Below, piece after piece: positions 11,224 through 23,585 of a stretch of DNA of 64,000 nt. The stretch is from Nissolia schottii (taxonomy: Eukaryota; Streptophyta; Magnoliopsida; Fabales; Fabaceae): contig QANU01087068.1 of NCBI GenBank assembly GCA_003254905.1, positions 107,721 through 171,720 on the forward strand, written 5' to 3'. The translations under genes were made by a program, and so were the position numbers. The notes under the pieces were generated by a model. That model did no database searches. It was not told where the DNA came from and saw only the letters and a list, made by a program, of their open reading frames with translations. Each line of letters starts with the position of its first letter. The first letter of the stretch is position 1.

Positions 11224-12999
11224 TGCAACAAACCCAGAAATCGTTACCGACATGCAAGGGACTAGTTCCCTTAAGAAAGTCTCTTAGCGTGCTAATCATG
11301 AAAAACGCGCAGCTATTATAAATAAAAAGAGATACTTTTAAATAAAATTTAAACATCACAATATAATATAATAAAAAGATCCCTTACAAGATACGAAATA
11401 TATATAATTCGAAATACGTTATACTCTACTTGCAATCCATTAGAACACTCTAAAGACTGACATGGATATGAACTATCCTAAATATTGAAATAACTGAAGA
11501 ATACTTCATGACAACATGAAGCTCACCAAGAGTCTAAACAATTGAGATATTGAACGAGCAGCGCTTCTTTTTCAACAGTATCTAAAAAAGATTGATGAGG
11601 GGTGAGTCATTACTCTGTGAATGGCAAACCCCACGACGACATGTGATAGTTCATAACCATGGCATGCAAATGCAATACATATGTATAACAATCATGAAAA
11701 TATGTATATAATAACGATACTTATAATATTAAAACATTTTAAGAACATAAAGAAGTAGGGAGTTCTCTAGATAGACATTCTGAGCATTACGGTTTAACTG
11801 TTCCTGAATGTCCAGGTTTTACGGTCTTGCCCTAATCTACATGACATGATACATGATATATGACACAGGGCATCACGGGCTGCAATGTCTAAGCTTTACA
11901 GTCTTGCCCCTAAATCTACATGAATCCTATTCTACTTTACAATCGTACAAGGTATACTAGGGTCAATGTAAGTTGTCGTTGACTTACAGTTCTATCCTAG
12001 ATATACTCCCATGAAAACAGTTTCAAATACATAACATGATCATCACAACATAATCCTTATCATAACATGATTTAAAATCATTAAGTGTTTTATTTTGGAA
12101 AAATAAAGATAGATTAAGATATCATGCTTAGGAAGCTTACCAGATAAGAGAGGTGCGTCACAATTGACATCTTAAGTACCAAGTCTTGTCCATAACCAGA
12201 ACCTTTCCTTAACATAATTCTTCTCCCACCAGAATCTTTCCTTAACCATTATCTTTTATTAATGGTTTAGCTAAATTATATGAATATCTATATTGTTTAA
12301 TGTTAATCATACACACACAACATGAATATATTTAATGCAATAAAATGTGGTCCCCATGTAGTTCTAAAATGATTTCATGATTTTCTAGAATAGATTCCTA
12401 AATATTTATTTCATAAATAAAAAGGATTCTAACTAAATAATCATAAGAAAATAACTAATTAAATAAAAGAATAACAAACTTCATAAATAAAATAATAAAT
12501 TCCACCTCCTAGGATTTTATAAAACATTCATAAATAAAATAATGCTAAAATAAATAAACAACTTTAAAAAAATAAATACATGGTCTAAAATAGACCGTAA
12601 AGAAAGTCACTCACCTGAAAATGGTTGAACGCTAAGGAACATTAAGCTGGGAGCTCCTGGTACTCTATGTGGAGGCACTGTTTTCCCACGAACGGAAGAT
12701 GAGAGGGACAAAAGAAATAAAAATTTAACTGGAGCGAAAAGTCTCACAAAAGTGTGACATTTTAAGCTCTTGGAGCGAATTAGCAAGTTTAAACACTCAC
12801 GAGAAGTCTCTATATATAAGGGGAGGAGGAGATCCCCTTCTACAGCGTTAATCAATGTGGGACTAATTCTCGCACTCATCTCGCACGAAATTAACCCCTA
12901 TGAACATCATCTCGTGCGAGATGAGCTCCAAAAACTATCTACGCCTTTCCTGTCTATCTTCTCGCGCGAGATGCATTCCTTTTTTTTTGGGTTGTGACA
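11224..12999 (-). repeat. 3' LTR of the level 2 element
   Basis: On the plus strand it runs from TGCAACAAACCC (a mutated TGTAATGACCC) to GGGTTGTGACA. A TATATATAG box lies on the minus strand near 12812-12822. The U3 part (12868-12972) carries several near-palindromes of the type CTCGCGCGAG / CTCGTGCGAG. Confidence 0.88.
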
Positions 13000-13000
13000 A

Positions 13001-13010
13001 TCTCCCCCTT
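13001..13010 (-). other. Polypurine tract of the level 2 element
   Basis: On the minus strand AAGGGGGAGA immediately precedes the 3' LTR start TGTCACAACCC, with one base between. This is the usual position and composition for the plus-strand primer of an LTR retrotransposon. Confidence 0.85.
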
Positions 13011-13440
13011 AAGACATTTGGTCCTCAAATGTCACGTGACTCTAATATCATAAAAAATGTGGATGCACATAACATAACATGGTATAGATGGACATGCATG
13101 AAATTATAACATACTGGCACATAATCATACAAGAAATCATACATAAGCATACATGGGCATACACATGCATACATGACATACAATTGACATGAGGGAGGCT
13201 GACATGGAATATGTGACTGAGATATACCTAATGGTGTGACATTTGCTGACTGCTCATTCTGACGAGTCAAGCAATAAAGATGCGTAATGCCTCTAGTGCC
13301 CTGGCTCGCTCCTCAGTTACCTGGTCCTCTGTCTTGGCTGTTTCTACTGGCTTGCATTGTGTTACCGTTTTACGGTGTTGGCCGAAAAGTTTGAGCGGAA
13401 ACCTGTGACTGAACAGAACCCTAACTCGACTTTCCTGCTA

Positions 13441-14419
13441 AAAGCGGACAATCTCTCTTGACATGACCTTCTTGGCCACAATTGAAGCACTACCTTATCC
13501 TCTTTCTGTAGATACCTGAATAGGCCTTGTCGTAAGTCTGACACTGGGGCTTGGTATGACCCGAATGTTCAAACCCTTGCATACTAAACTGCATGCTACC
13601 TCCTGACTGAGTCCTTGGTAGTGGTGGGCACATCGGAGTGGGCTCTGAGAAAGTAGCCCGTCCTAATGGCAACCCATACTGGCTATGCTGTTCCTGACTC
13701 CTAAAACTCCTTGAGAAGAAACCGTACACCTTTGTCTTCTTCCCAAACAGGGGAACTCCACTACCCTGGTCAAGCTAGTCTCAACTCAAAGCGCAACATC
13801 CACAACCTCTGCATAGGATGCGCTATTCTGTGGTTAACCACTTGACAAATTGGTTGACATTTGTTGCCTGCGTTGGAATGAGCCTAGAAGTCGCCTGAGA
13901 CAAATAGGTGAATTGCTCATCATACTTGGCAACTGACATTCTCGGCGTCATCTTCAACTAGAGAAACTCATCAACCATCTTGTCGATCTTGCTTGAAGGA
14001 AGGAAACGTTCCAGAAATACTGCAGAAAACTCTTCCCACGTCAGAGGTGGTCCATGCTTCTTATCAGTCCTCAACTCTCCGAACCATAAGTCAGCCTGAT
14101 CTCTCAGCTGGAAGCATGCCAACTCTGCTGCCTTCTCTGATGAGACATGGAGAATCACAATCACCTTCTCCATCTCCCCAAGGAACACCAAAGGATTCTC
14201 CTCCGTAAGCCTCCCTGTGAACTTTGGCGGTTCCAAGTTTCTAAAGAGTTTGACAACGGCTGCCTCCTGATTATTCTGCTGAATTATCTTCTGAATCTGA
14301 ATGGCGAGCGTATCCGCCAACATGGTTATGGCTCCCTCTATAGTTGCTAAACAATTGTGGGTGCCTGACGTACTAGCGTTGTGTTTGTGAGGGATGTGGC
14401 TTGGATACGGGACAACCAT
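13441..14419 (-). pseudogene. Retrotransposon gag, interrupted
   Basis: The first open part (14419 to 13958, 153 codons from ATG) has the Retrotrans_gag pattern: LEPPKFTGRL, then FLGEMEKV, QLRDQADLWFGEL and LTWEEFSAVFLERFLP. It ends in an in-frame TAG at 13958. The same frame continues with a typical MSVAKYDEQFTYLS segment, so that stop is a nonsense change. Further on, around 13,449-13,490, a nucleocapsid zinc knuckle CFNCGQEGHVKRDCPL is readable in another frame. No pol follows before the polypurine tract. Nonfunctional. Confidence 0.85.
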
Positions 14420-14626
14420 GATTTTCCTGAGGAAGGAATAAGAAAATCATATGAGAGCATGAAATAAGACACTGACATTGCTATCTAATCTTAAACTCGA
14501 CTAATTGATCCTAGATATGAATGACTCCCTAAAGGATTCAGGTAACATCACGCAAATAGTGGCCATTCCATTTACACAGTCGTGATCTTACTTAAGGACA
14601 CTTGCTCCAGTGACTTACAAGAAAAC

Positions 14627-14643
14627 ATATGGCTCTAATACCA
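14627..14643 (-). other. Primer-binding site (tRNA-iMet type)
   Basis: Two bases inside the 5' LTR boundary, the minus strand reads TGGTATTAGAGCC, one mismatch from the TGGTATCAGAGC complement of initiator tRNA-Met 3' end used by many plant LTR elements. This fixes the element's orientation and the 5' LTR end at 14646. Confidence 0.88.
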
Positions 14644-16424
14644 ACTGTAATGACCCTAGAAATCGTTACTGGCACGCAAGGGACTAGTTCACTTATGAAA
14701 GTCTCCTAGCATACTAATCATTAAAAATGCGTAACTTTTATAAATAAAAAGGAAATACTTTTAAATAAAATCTAAGCATCACAATCTAATATAATAAAAA
14801 GATCTTTTACAATATACGAAATATATATAATTTAAAATACACTACACTCTGCTTGTAATCCACTAGAGCACTCTAAAGACTGACATGAATATAAATTATC
14901 CTAAAGATTGAAATAACTGAAGAATACTTCATGACAACATGAAGCTCACCAAGAGGCCAAATTGCTGAGATCTACTAAATGAGCGACGCGTCTTCGTCAA
15001 TTGTATCTGAAAAAGGTTGATGAGGGGTGAGTCATTACTCAGTGAATGGCAAACCCCACGATGACATGAGATAATTCATAACCATGGCATGCAAATGCAA
15101 TACATATGTATAATAGTTGTGAAAATATTTATATAATAACGATAATTATAATATTAAAACATTTTAAGAACATAAACAAGTGGGGAGTTCTCTAAATAGA
15201 CATTTTGAGCATTATGATTTTGATATTCCTAAATGTCCAGGCTTTACGGTCTTACCCTAATCAATGTGACATGATACATGACACCGGGCATCACTGACTG
15301 CCATGTCTAAGCTTTACAACCGTGTCCCTAAATCTACATGAATCTTATTCTACTTTATGACCGTACAAGGTATACCAGGGTCAACGTAGGTTGTCGCTGA
15401 CTTACAGTTCTATCCTAGATATACTCCCATGAAAACAATTTCAAATACATAACATGATCATCACAACATAATCCTTATCATAACATGACTTAATATTCTT
15501 AAGTGTTTTATTTTGGAAAAATAAAGATAAATTAAGATCTCATGCTTAGGAAGGTTCCCAGGTAAGAGAGGTGCGTCACAATGGATATCTTAAGTATCAA
15601 GTCTTGTCCTTAGTCAGAATCTTTCCTTAACATAAGTCTTCTCCCACTAGAACCTTGCCTTAACCATTATCTGTTATTAAGGGTTTAGCTAAATAATATT
15701 AATATCTATATCGCTTAATGTTAATCATACACACACAAAATGAATATATTTAATGAAATAAAATGTGGTTTCATGTAGTTCTAAAATAATTTCATGATTT
15801 TCTAAAAATAGCTTCGTAAATATTTATTTCATAAATAAAAAGGATTCTAACTAAATAATCATAAGAAAATAACCAATTAAATAAAAGAATAACTAAATTC
15901 ATAAATAAAATAATAAATTCCACCTCTTAGGATTTTATTAAATATTCATAAATAAAATAATTCTAAAATAAATAAAATAAAATAAATAAACAACTTTAAA
16001 AAAATAAATACATGGTTTAAAATAGGCCGTGAAGAAAGTCACTCACCTGAAAATGGTTAAACGCTAAGGAGCACTAAGCTGGGAGCTCCTAACACCCTAC
16101 GTCAAGACACTGCTTCCCCACGAATGGAAGACGAGAGGGAGAAAATAAATAAAAATTTAATTGGAGCAAAAAGTCTCACAAAAGTGTGACCTCTCAAGCT
16201 CTTGAAGTGAATTAGTAGGTCTAAACACTCACGGGAAGCCTCTATATATATGAGGATGAGGAGACTCCCTTCTACAGACTAATTCCCGCACTCGTCTCGT
16301 GCGAGATGAACTCATATGAACATCTTCTAGCGTGAGATGATATTCAGAAACTATCTACATCTTTCTTTTCTATCGTCTCGCATCCTGCGACTACCGCGAG
16401 ATGTATCCTACGTCTCGCGCGAGA

Positions 16425-19400
16425 TGTAACATCCCGCTTTTTCCTTAGCAAAGATTTCGCAAAATAACTATATGAGCCGTTTAGTTAGATTAGGAAGTTA
16501 AATCCTGAATTCCTTTTATTAAAAATACTCATTAAGGTAATAGTTCACCATTTCGCAAAATTTTGTGAACACCGAATTAATTACCTTTTGACACTGGAAT
16601 TTAATTATGCATCAAAGGTATCCGTAAAACACATTTTTACGAAAGTAAATTTACTAATCCCTTGGATCAACTTAAATTCCTCCTTATAAAAATTAGTAGA
16701 TCAAGATGGTGGATTCAGAAAATTTTTAGGACACTCGTACATGAACAACTAACGGCCAAACACGAGGGAACACAATTGGAATTGTGCATCAAACTTTATG
16801 ACCACATACACGGCTAGCAATGAGGCCATCTTGCATGGTCAAAATTTCAAAGTATATGAGTCACCATATGAGTCACCTATATGATGTCATTGCTTACATC
16901 ATAATTCATTTGTTTTTCATTTAAATTTTGCTCCAAAATTTAAGAAGCATGCACGGCCAAGAGGCTATAAATAGCCACCATTGTCTTGAGTCTTCATATG
17001 AAAAGGTTTCACAAAGCACGTTTTACTCACACACTCTGTCGTTACATCGACGAAACAGAAACACTGAACCTCACTATACAAGCCTTACCACGATTTTTCC
17101 CATAGTTTCCCACCACCTTGTCTTCTTAAATATCCCCTATTTTCCTAGGGAAAATCCTAGCCTACATACCCTAGAACTAGTCCCGTAGCAAGTCACGTGA
17201 GCACCTGAGACAATAGGGCTCTCTAGGGTTTCTACGCAAAGTTCCCAGAACCACTTGGAAACATTTCAACAAGAGGGTAATCCTATATAGATCACTACCT
17301 TAGTGATTTATATGTGAATATTATGATGTTTATGTTGTTGATATTATTGTTGTTTGCCTGGAAAACTGCTGGTGTTTATCTGTGACTTTGTCAGGATTTA
17401 GGTATACCTAGGTTCGAAATAGGAAAAGAGTAAGATTTGAGTTAGAACTTGGTGCAGGGATTTTTATCATGAAAAACTAACATCATTTTTAGAATATACA
17501 CGAAAAATCTAGTGGGGGTGTAAAGTTTTATAATTTTTGGAGCCCCCAACGAATTTCTCAAACAAAACGAGTAAAACTATGTTTTCGGGCGAGCAAGGGT
17601 AAATGGGAATTTTTGATAAAGGGACTGAAAATCTGGGTTGTTTTTCATGAAAAATGGATTTATGACTATCAAAAACCTTGGGGTCAAGTCTTGAGCCATT
17701 CGGGTTTTTGAGAACTAAAATTTGTGAAGAAAATCGGGTTTTTCGGGGTGAAAAACGGCGTTTTGGGCAAAAAGGGCAAAACTGAAATTTTGAAATCTTT
17801 GGTTCAAAATCTGGATTTATAGGTGTGAAAAATGAGCTTAGAGCTATCAAAAACCTTGAGATGAGATCTTGGACCATTTGGGTTTTTGATAATCGAAATT
17901 CTGACGGAAATCAGGAGTTTTAGAAAAAGCACCAATACACCATAGTTTTCAGGTTATGATAGTCACTCTGCTCTATGTGATATATTTTTATGATTATACA
18001 TCATGAGGAAATGGGTTGTCATTAGAATGTTAGAATAACTAGACGGATAATCACGTAACCAAGAAAAGATTATAATTGAACATAGGGAACGAAGAAAGAT
18101 CTTAAGAAGGTGCCAGCCACAATGGGCTCAGATTACCTTAAAGATATGTACTTAGTTATATGAATAGGGAAACACCCTCTCGTGGCACGTCCACGAACAA
18201 GCCCCTCGCCAGTCCAGCAAGATGGATTGGTTAATGGTTTAAATGCAGGCTTAGACCTGATTTTATAATAAAGTTAAGATGAAGAGATGATTATACAAAA
18301 GTGACGTCACAAACCAATATAAGATGCCAAGAGTGTATAAAGGGCCCAAAGAGATGTTAAGGATGTACGAGTCCACGCCTGGTCACATCGAGAGGACCGA
18401 CCCCTCGCCATCCCGCTAGGTGGATGGTTATTCCTATTGATGATCGATGAAATATGCTAAATGCATCATTGGTTCGCTACCACTCAGGTTATAGCGTTGC
18501 CTGGTCGTCATCATTAGGGAAGTTAGAAGTAGGTTGTAACCGAACGGGATGACGGTTCCATAGTATACAAAGGTGGAAGGACATGATGTAACAAGAAGGA
18601 CGCTGCCTTAGTGGGCATAAGAGAAACGCCCATCCCCTCATGCATAAGTTTGTGCTATATGAATGTATGAGTATATATGATGAGGCAGTGTCAAGAGCTG
18701 AAAGTTTCGTCAGATGACATCTATAGAGTTATGAGGGACAAGAGCATGTGATTGCGTTACTCTAACGAATAAGACAAGCACAATAAGTTTACCTAGGATA
18801 GGTAAACAAAGACTAGAATTCTCAATCACCTAGTAAACTAGATAAAGCTTCTCAAGACTAGCATGGATTAAAGTAATAATAAGTAGGCATTTTTAGTAGA
18901 CTTTGACACCTAGAGATCTCCTGAGCGGTTTGGATCATAAATGAAGAAAGAGACTGATAGGTGTATTTTGTACCCTATTTTATTATTCTATAATTGAACA
19001 TTGTATACTAAAAATGTGTAATTTTAATGCATAATTAATATGTTTTTCACATTATCCTCTTTTGTGTGAAATTGAGAAAAATGCAATTTTAAGCACTACT
19101 TTATCTTAAAATTTAATGTGTAGATTTATTTTGTTCTTTTTTAGTTTTTTATTTTAATTGCAAAAAATAAATTGTCAAGAGGATCATTGAGGATTTGAAG
19201 GAGATTTGATAAGATATAAATTTCAAAGAAGAGATTTGAAGAGAAGATTGAGACCAATAAATTCAAGATTAAATTTAAATTCAAAAAGATTTGGTCAAAG
19301 ATTTGCTGAAGATTTTTAATGCTGACTTTGCCACGGATTTTGCGCCAGGATGGAGATTGAATCTCGATTTTACCTCAACTACAAAGTTTTAGATCTATCT

Positions 19401-21020
19401 CTTAGCTTGAATTGGAGATTTGAATCACCTCAATCCGATATCTGTAGCCGAAGTTATCGCGATTTTACTGACTGCTGTGCTAAAAGTGCAGGAATTACTT
19501 CCACTTTTAGCCAATCCTCTACAAATAGACATCCTCTCTCAAGAACTTGATACTCAGCCTCCACTTTTATTTTCTGTACTTTTCCTTTTCTTTTATTGCA
19601 CTTTAGGTTTATGTTAGTAGTGCTTAGTTCTTAGTTCTTCAAGGATTGTTGGAGTGCTCGCATTGACAACGCAAGCTCCCAACTATTTGCAAATTGCTTT
19701 TGTTTTCTTATTCAGGTTTTGTTATTTTAATTCTCCGTTATTTTCCACTTTCTTCTATTTATTTATTATGAGTTTTTATCCTCCACCCATGGAGGAGTAG
19801 TTTCTTAATATCTTGCATGCGGTAACTCTAGATTAGGATTAATTCGAGGTCTTGTGCTTAATGTTTATTCATGATTTGTTCCGCCTGTGATTAATAATAT
19901 AGCGATTGCATGTTATTGGTTAGGGTTAATTCTAGGTTGATAGATCTTGACGATTGTAGGATTTATTGATTTAGGATTTGGGAACATTTTGGGAAACTAA
20001 TTAGATTTAATTAGGTTGTGCAATTGGAACATAATTGATATAGGTTTTTAATGCTGAGATCTTAGTTTTAATTCCTATATTAATAAATGCTTAGGGGATT
20101 GACGATCGTAGTCTCTTAGGTGAATTGCGTATTAGTTAGAGATTTCAACTAATAAACAACATCCCTCCTTATGAATAATTAATTAGGAACCAATGACAAT
20201 TAATCATTGATCTAGAAACGCCGTATGCAGGGTATTGCTTTTTATTATTATTGACTTACTTTCGTTTTGCTCTCTTTTTATTTATATTCAATTAATTCAA
20301 CCCCCTAATTTAGTGTAACTTTTAATTGGTTCTAATTGCTTCCTTGAGAGACGACCTAGGTTAGCCCCCTTTACTACGTTTTTGGGGTTAATTTAGCTTT
20401 ATAAATTATTATTTGGTTGCGCACTGAAATTAACGACGTTGTGGTGTGTGTCAGAGACGAATAGTTATGCTCAAGGGTTTCTACTGAGAACACGACATTC
20501 TCATCCTCCATCTATTTATCATTCTAGGCAGGCACAATCGGTAAGCTGGGGAGGAGCAGGTCTCATCTGACAAATAAGGAATTGGGCACCGTAGAAAACC
20601 AAAGAAGGCCTCAAAGCTACAACATGTGAATAACATTCTACATCTTGAATTAGTCAAATGGTCCAGACGGGTCACTAGCTCTTATGGGTATTAGGTGTAT
20701 ATGTAAACATGAATGTAACTAAATGTGTAGTTGTTGCAGACCCATATGAATATATATACACACATACGCACACACACGCGTACAATGGAATGATATGAAT
20801 GGTTTCCGAAACTGTGCCTTGTAAACCCCGTCGTTCGCTTGTAAATGTATGTTTTTCCGGATCACGCATGACTCATATTTTATGTTCCAAACCATGAAAA
20901 GAAAAAGTTTTAAATGGGTCCATACTTTTATGTAATAAGTATTTTAAAGTTAATAAAAGACTATAAGTATTTTCACCAAGCGGATAACAACCTAGTCAGC
21001 TAGCTAGCTAGGGTGTTACA
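16425..21020 (+). mobile_element. ~3.1 kb solo LTR of a second family (level 3), itself interrupted
   Basis: Ends are TGTAACATCCC and GGGTGTTACA, a good inverted pair. It is flanked by a perfect 5-bp duplication CGAGA (16420-16424 and 21021-21025) inside the level 2 LTR. Removing the inner insertion leaves about 3.09 kb with no coding region. A TATAAATAG box at 16966-16974 gives plus orientation. Size and ends recall the large LTRs of Tekay-type chromoviruses, but this family name is a guess. The AT-poor, non-coding body (17,900-18,900) contains near-repeats such as CCCCTCGCCA. Confidence 0.85.
18955..20453 (+). mobile_element. 1.5 kb solo LTR of a third family (level 4)
   Basis: Starts TGATAGGTGTATTTTG and ends GTGTGTGTCA, flanked by a perfect 5-bp duplication GAGAC (18950-18954 and 20454-20458). 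The TGATAGG start and the pre-end phrase CTTGAGAGACGACCTAGG are typical of plant Gypsy LTRs. No coding capacity and no second copy nearby, so a solo LTR, the innermost and therefore last of the four insertions. Orientation is assumed from the start sequence. Confidence 0.82.
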
Positions 21021-21280
21021 CGAGACGCCCTCCTTTTTTTTGGGTTTTGACAATAGACTGACATGAATATAAACTATTCTAATATTGAAATAACTGAAGA
21101 ATACTTCACGACAAAGTGAAGCTCACCAAGAGTTCAAACTATTAAGATCTACTGAACAAGCACCGTGTCTTCATCAACGGTATCTAAAAAAGGTTGATGA
21201 GGGGTGAGTCATTACTCACTGATTGACAACCCCCACAGCGATATGGGGCAGTTCATAACCATGACATGCAGATATAATAC

Positions 21281-21329
<49 letters not shown>

Positions 21330-22808
21330 CAATCATGAAAACGTTCATATAATAATAATAATAATAATCATCATCATCATCATCTTAAAAACACTTAAGA
21401 ACATAAGCAAGCAGGGAGTTCTCTATATAAACATTCTGAGCATTACGGTTTAGCTATTCTTGAAATGTCCAGACTTTACGGTCTTATCCTAATCTACATG
21501 TCATGATACATGACACCGAGCATCACAGGCTGCCATGTCCGGGCTTTATGGTATTGCCTCAAATCTACATGAATCTTATTCTACTTTATGATCGTACAAG
21601 ATATACCAGGGTTGACTTAGGTTGTCACTGACTTACAGTTCTATCCTAGATATACTCTCATGAAAACAATTTAAATATAAAACATAGCATGATCATCATA
21701 GCATAATCGTTTAACTGATACTGATAGTATAACATGACTTAATATTATTAAATATTTTATCGTGAAAAAATATAGGTAGACTAAGAGCCCATGCTTAAGG
21801 AGGTTCCTAGGTAAGAGAGGTGCGTCGCAATGGACAACTTAAATACCATGTCTTATCTTAGCCACAACCTTTCCTTAATAGAAATCGTCTTCCACCAGAA
21901 TCTTTCCTTAACCATGGTCTTTTGTTCAAGGTTTCAAACAATTTTAAGCATGTGAATATTTATATCACTTAAGAGTAATTATACACAAGCAACATGACTT
22001 TATTTAATGCAATAAAACATGTGGTCTCATGTGGTTCAAAAATAGTTTCATGATTTTCTAAAATAGCTTCGTAAATATCTACTTCATAAATAAAGAGTTT
22101 CTCAATAAATAATTATAAAGAAATAACTAATTAAATAACTTCATTAATAACTAATTAAATAAAAGAACTCTTAATAATAACTAACTTTATAAAATATATA
22201 AAATAAAATACTAAGTTCTGCCCCCTAGGATTTTATAAAACATACATAAATAAAATAATTCTAAAATAAATAAATAAGTAACTTTAAAAATAAATACGTG
22301 GTCTAAAATAGACCGCGAAGAAAGTCACTCACCTTAAAATGACTGACTCCTGACACTCTACGTGAAGGCATTATTTCCCCACGAACAGAAAATGAGAAGG
22401 AGAAAAGAAATAAAAATAACTGGAGTGAAAAGTCTCACAAAAGTAGAACCTCTCAAGCTCTTGAGTGAATTAGCAATTTCAAACACTCATGGGAAGCTTT
22501 TATATATAGGAGGAGGAGGGGACCCCCTTCTATATTTGTTACTGATATGGGACTCCAAAACACGCGTCTCGTGCGAAACACAATTCATCTCACGCGAGAT
22601 GGAGTTCTAGAAACAACGTTCAGCCCCTGTGAATAGTGTCTCGTGCGAGACGCGTTTCCCTTTTTTTCTGGGTCATGACACAACAGCTGCGGCACTAGGG
22701 TTTCAGTACCCTCCGTGTTGTTGTAATGCATCGCAAGCTCTGTATCGCTACAACGCCTCCAACGTTCCGTGTCATTGCAACGTGCTTCTGAGAGGTTGGG
22801 TCTTCACA

Positions 22809-23585
22809 TCTTTTTAGGTAAAGCTTTAGATCTTTCTATCCTTTGGATTGAGTGCGTACCACTAAACCAAAAGTTATAGTTGTTAGTCAAGATGCAACTT
22901 GTTTTACTTAGGTGTCACGGTGGAGTCCCTCACAATTAACATTCCCTTATCCAAAACTTGTCATCCACAGCTTGTGTCTTTTTAAGAATTGAGTCTCCAA
23001 CCCGATATGACTTTGACCCACTTGGCCTTTTCTAGGCAAAATGTTGGCCCACAACTAACATTTTCTTTTAGAACTTATTAGATGTGTCATTTTACCATTA
23101 AGTAAAAGGTTATTGTTGTCAGTCAAAACGCAACCTTTTTTTACTTTTGCTTGTTACCAAACACCATAGTATAATTTAACTCTGACCGTATCTGAGTTTT
23201 ACCAAAGGAGGATGCTGGCCCACAACCAATACTATTCATTCTGTTAGTTAAAAATTGAGATTGAGTTCATGGTCTTTTTCTTATTGTAAATTTGATGAAG
23301 ATTTTGGCAATGACCTATTATTAGCTATATGAATAAAATACATTTTCATATAATTGTTTTAAGATCTAATCATCACAAAATGAGGGAACCAGCTGCAACA
23401 ATGTAGTCATGCAAATAAGATAAAGGGCCGGCTGAACATTAGTACAACCAGCAAAACGTTTGATGGTCAACACAATGCTACACATCTTGGTTTCTCCAAT
23501 TCCATTTTGTCACACATAAGCATACCACTCAGTACAAAACAAGCAATAACTACTTTTGAGAATAGGGAACCACAGAAGCTGAAAA
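22809..23585. other. Intergenic with a degenerate ~200-bp duplication
   Basis: Phrases GTTGTTAGTCAAGATGCAAC (22880) and GTTGTCAGTCAAAACGCAAC (23117), and GTTGGCCCACAACTAACA (23043) and CTGGCCCACAACCAATA (23216), occur in the same order about 170-240 bp apart. This implies an old tandem duplication. The promoter of the DUF538 gene should lie in the last few hundred bases. Confidence 0.5.

Larger units (their letters stand above)
11224..21052 (-). mobile_element. Family A gag-only LTR retrotransposon, nested (level 2)
   Basis: Reading on the minus strand: 5' LTR (21052-21026 plus 16424-14646), primer-binding site, gag remnant, polypurine tract, 3' LTR (12999-11224). LTR lengths, 1,806 and 1,776 bp, agree once the nested insert is removed. 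Target duplication ATAAA (11219-11223) / ATAGA (21053-21057), one mismatch. Internal region only ~1.65 kb with gag but no protease, reverse transcriptase or integrase, so non-autonomous by deletion. The gag type and tRNA-Met primer site suggest Ty3/Gypsy. The two LTRs differ visibly, at roughly one base in ten where compared by eye, so it is not a recent insertion. Confidence 0.88.
14646..21052 (-). repeat. 5' LTR of the level 2 element, interrupted
   Basis: LTR sequence occupies 14646-16424 and resumes at 21026-21052 with CGCCCTCC and GGGTTTTGACA, the latter matching GGGTTGTGACA of the 3' LTR. The gap is the level 3 insertion. CTCGCGCGAG palindromes recur at 16,280-16,424, and a TATATATAG box is near 16,243-16,252 on the minus strand. 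Confidence 0.87.
10994..22680 (-). mobile_element. Family A solo LTR, split by a later insertion (level 1)
   Basis: The left piece 10994-11223 (starting TGTAATGATCCC) and right piece 21053-22680 (ending GGGTCATGACA) together make one LTR of about 1.85 kb with TG...CA ends. It is collinear with the two LTRs of the element inserted inside it. The break falls at the same LTR position on both sides: the left piece stops just where the right resumes (ACTGACATGAATAT). Flanks are AAACA (10989-10993) and CAACA (22681-22685), a 4/5 match consistent with an aged target duplication. There is no internal region, hence a solo LTR. A (TA)n expansion lies at 21282-21321. Confidence 0.8.
9453..22808 (-). mobile_element. 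Possible outermost LTR remnant surrounding the nest
   Basis: The flanks of the nest (9453-10993 and 22681-22808) share TE character. The right flank ends GGGTCTTCACA, i.e. TGTGAAGACCC on the minus strand, a usual LTR start. Both flanks contain related phrases such as GCGCTACCACAACC and CGCTACAACGCC. A candidate 5-bp duplication TCTTT lies at 9448-9452 (followed by TG) and 22809-22813 (after CA). A 5-bp match over this much sequence could be chance, so this level is only suggested. Confidence 0.3.

Noticed and set aside
17509..17877. 122-codon minus-strand frame rich in Phe/Ser/Pro
   Set aside because: Lies inside a solo LTR, has repeated near-identical segments from duplicated LTR sequence, and no domain.
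16425..21020. A complete LTR retrotransposon with two LTRs
   Set aside because: No internal repeat of its 5' end, no primer site or coding region; after removing the level 4 insert it is one long LTR.
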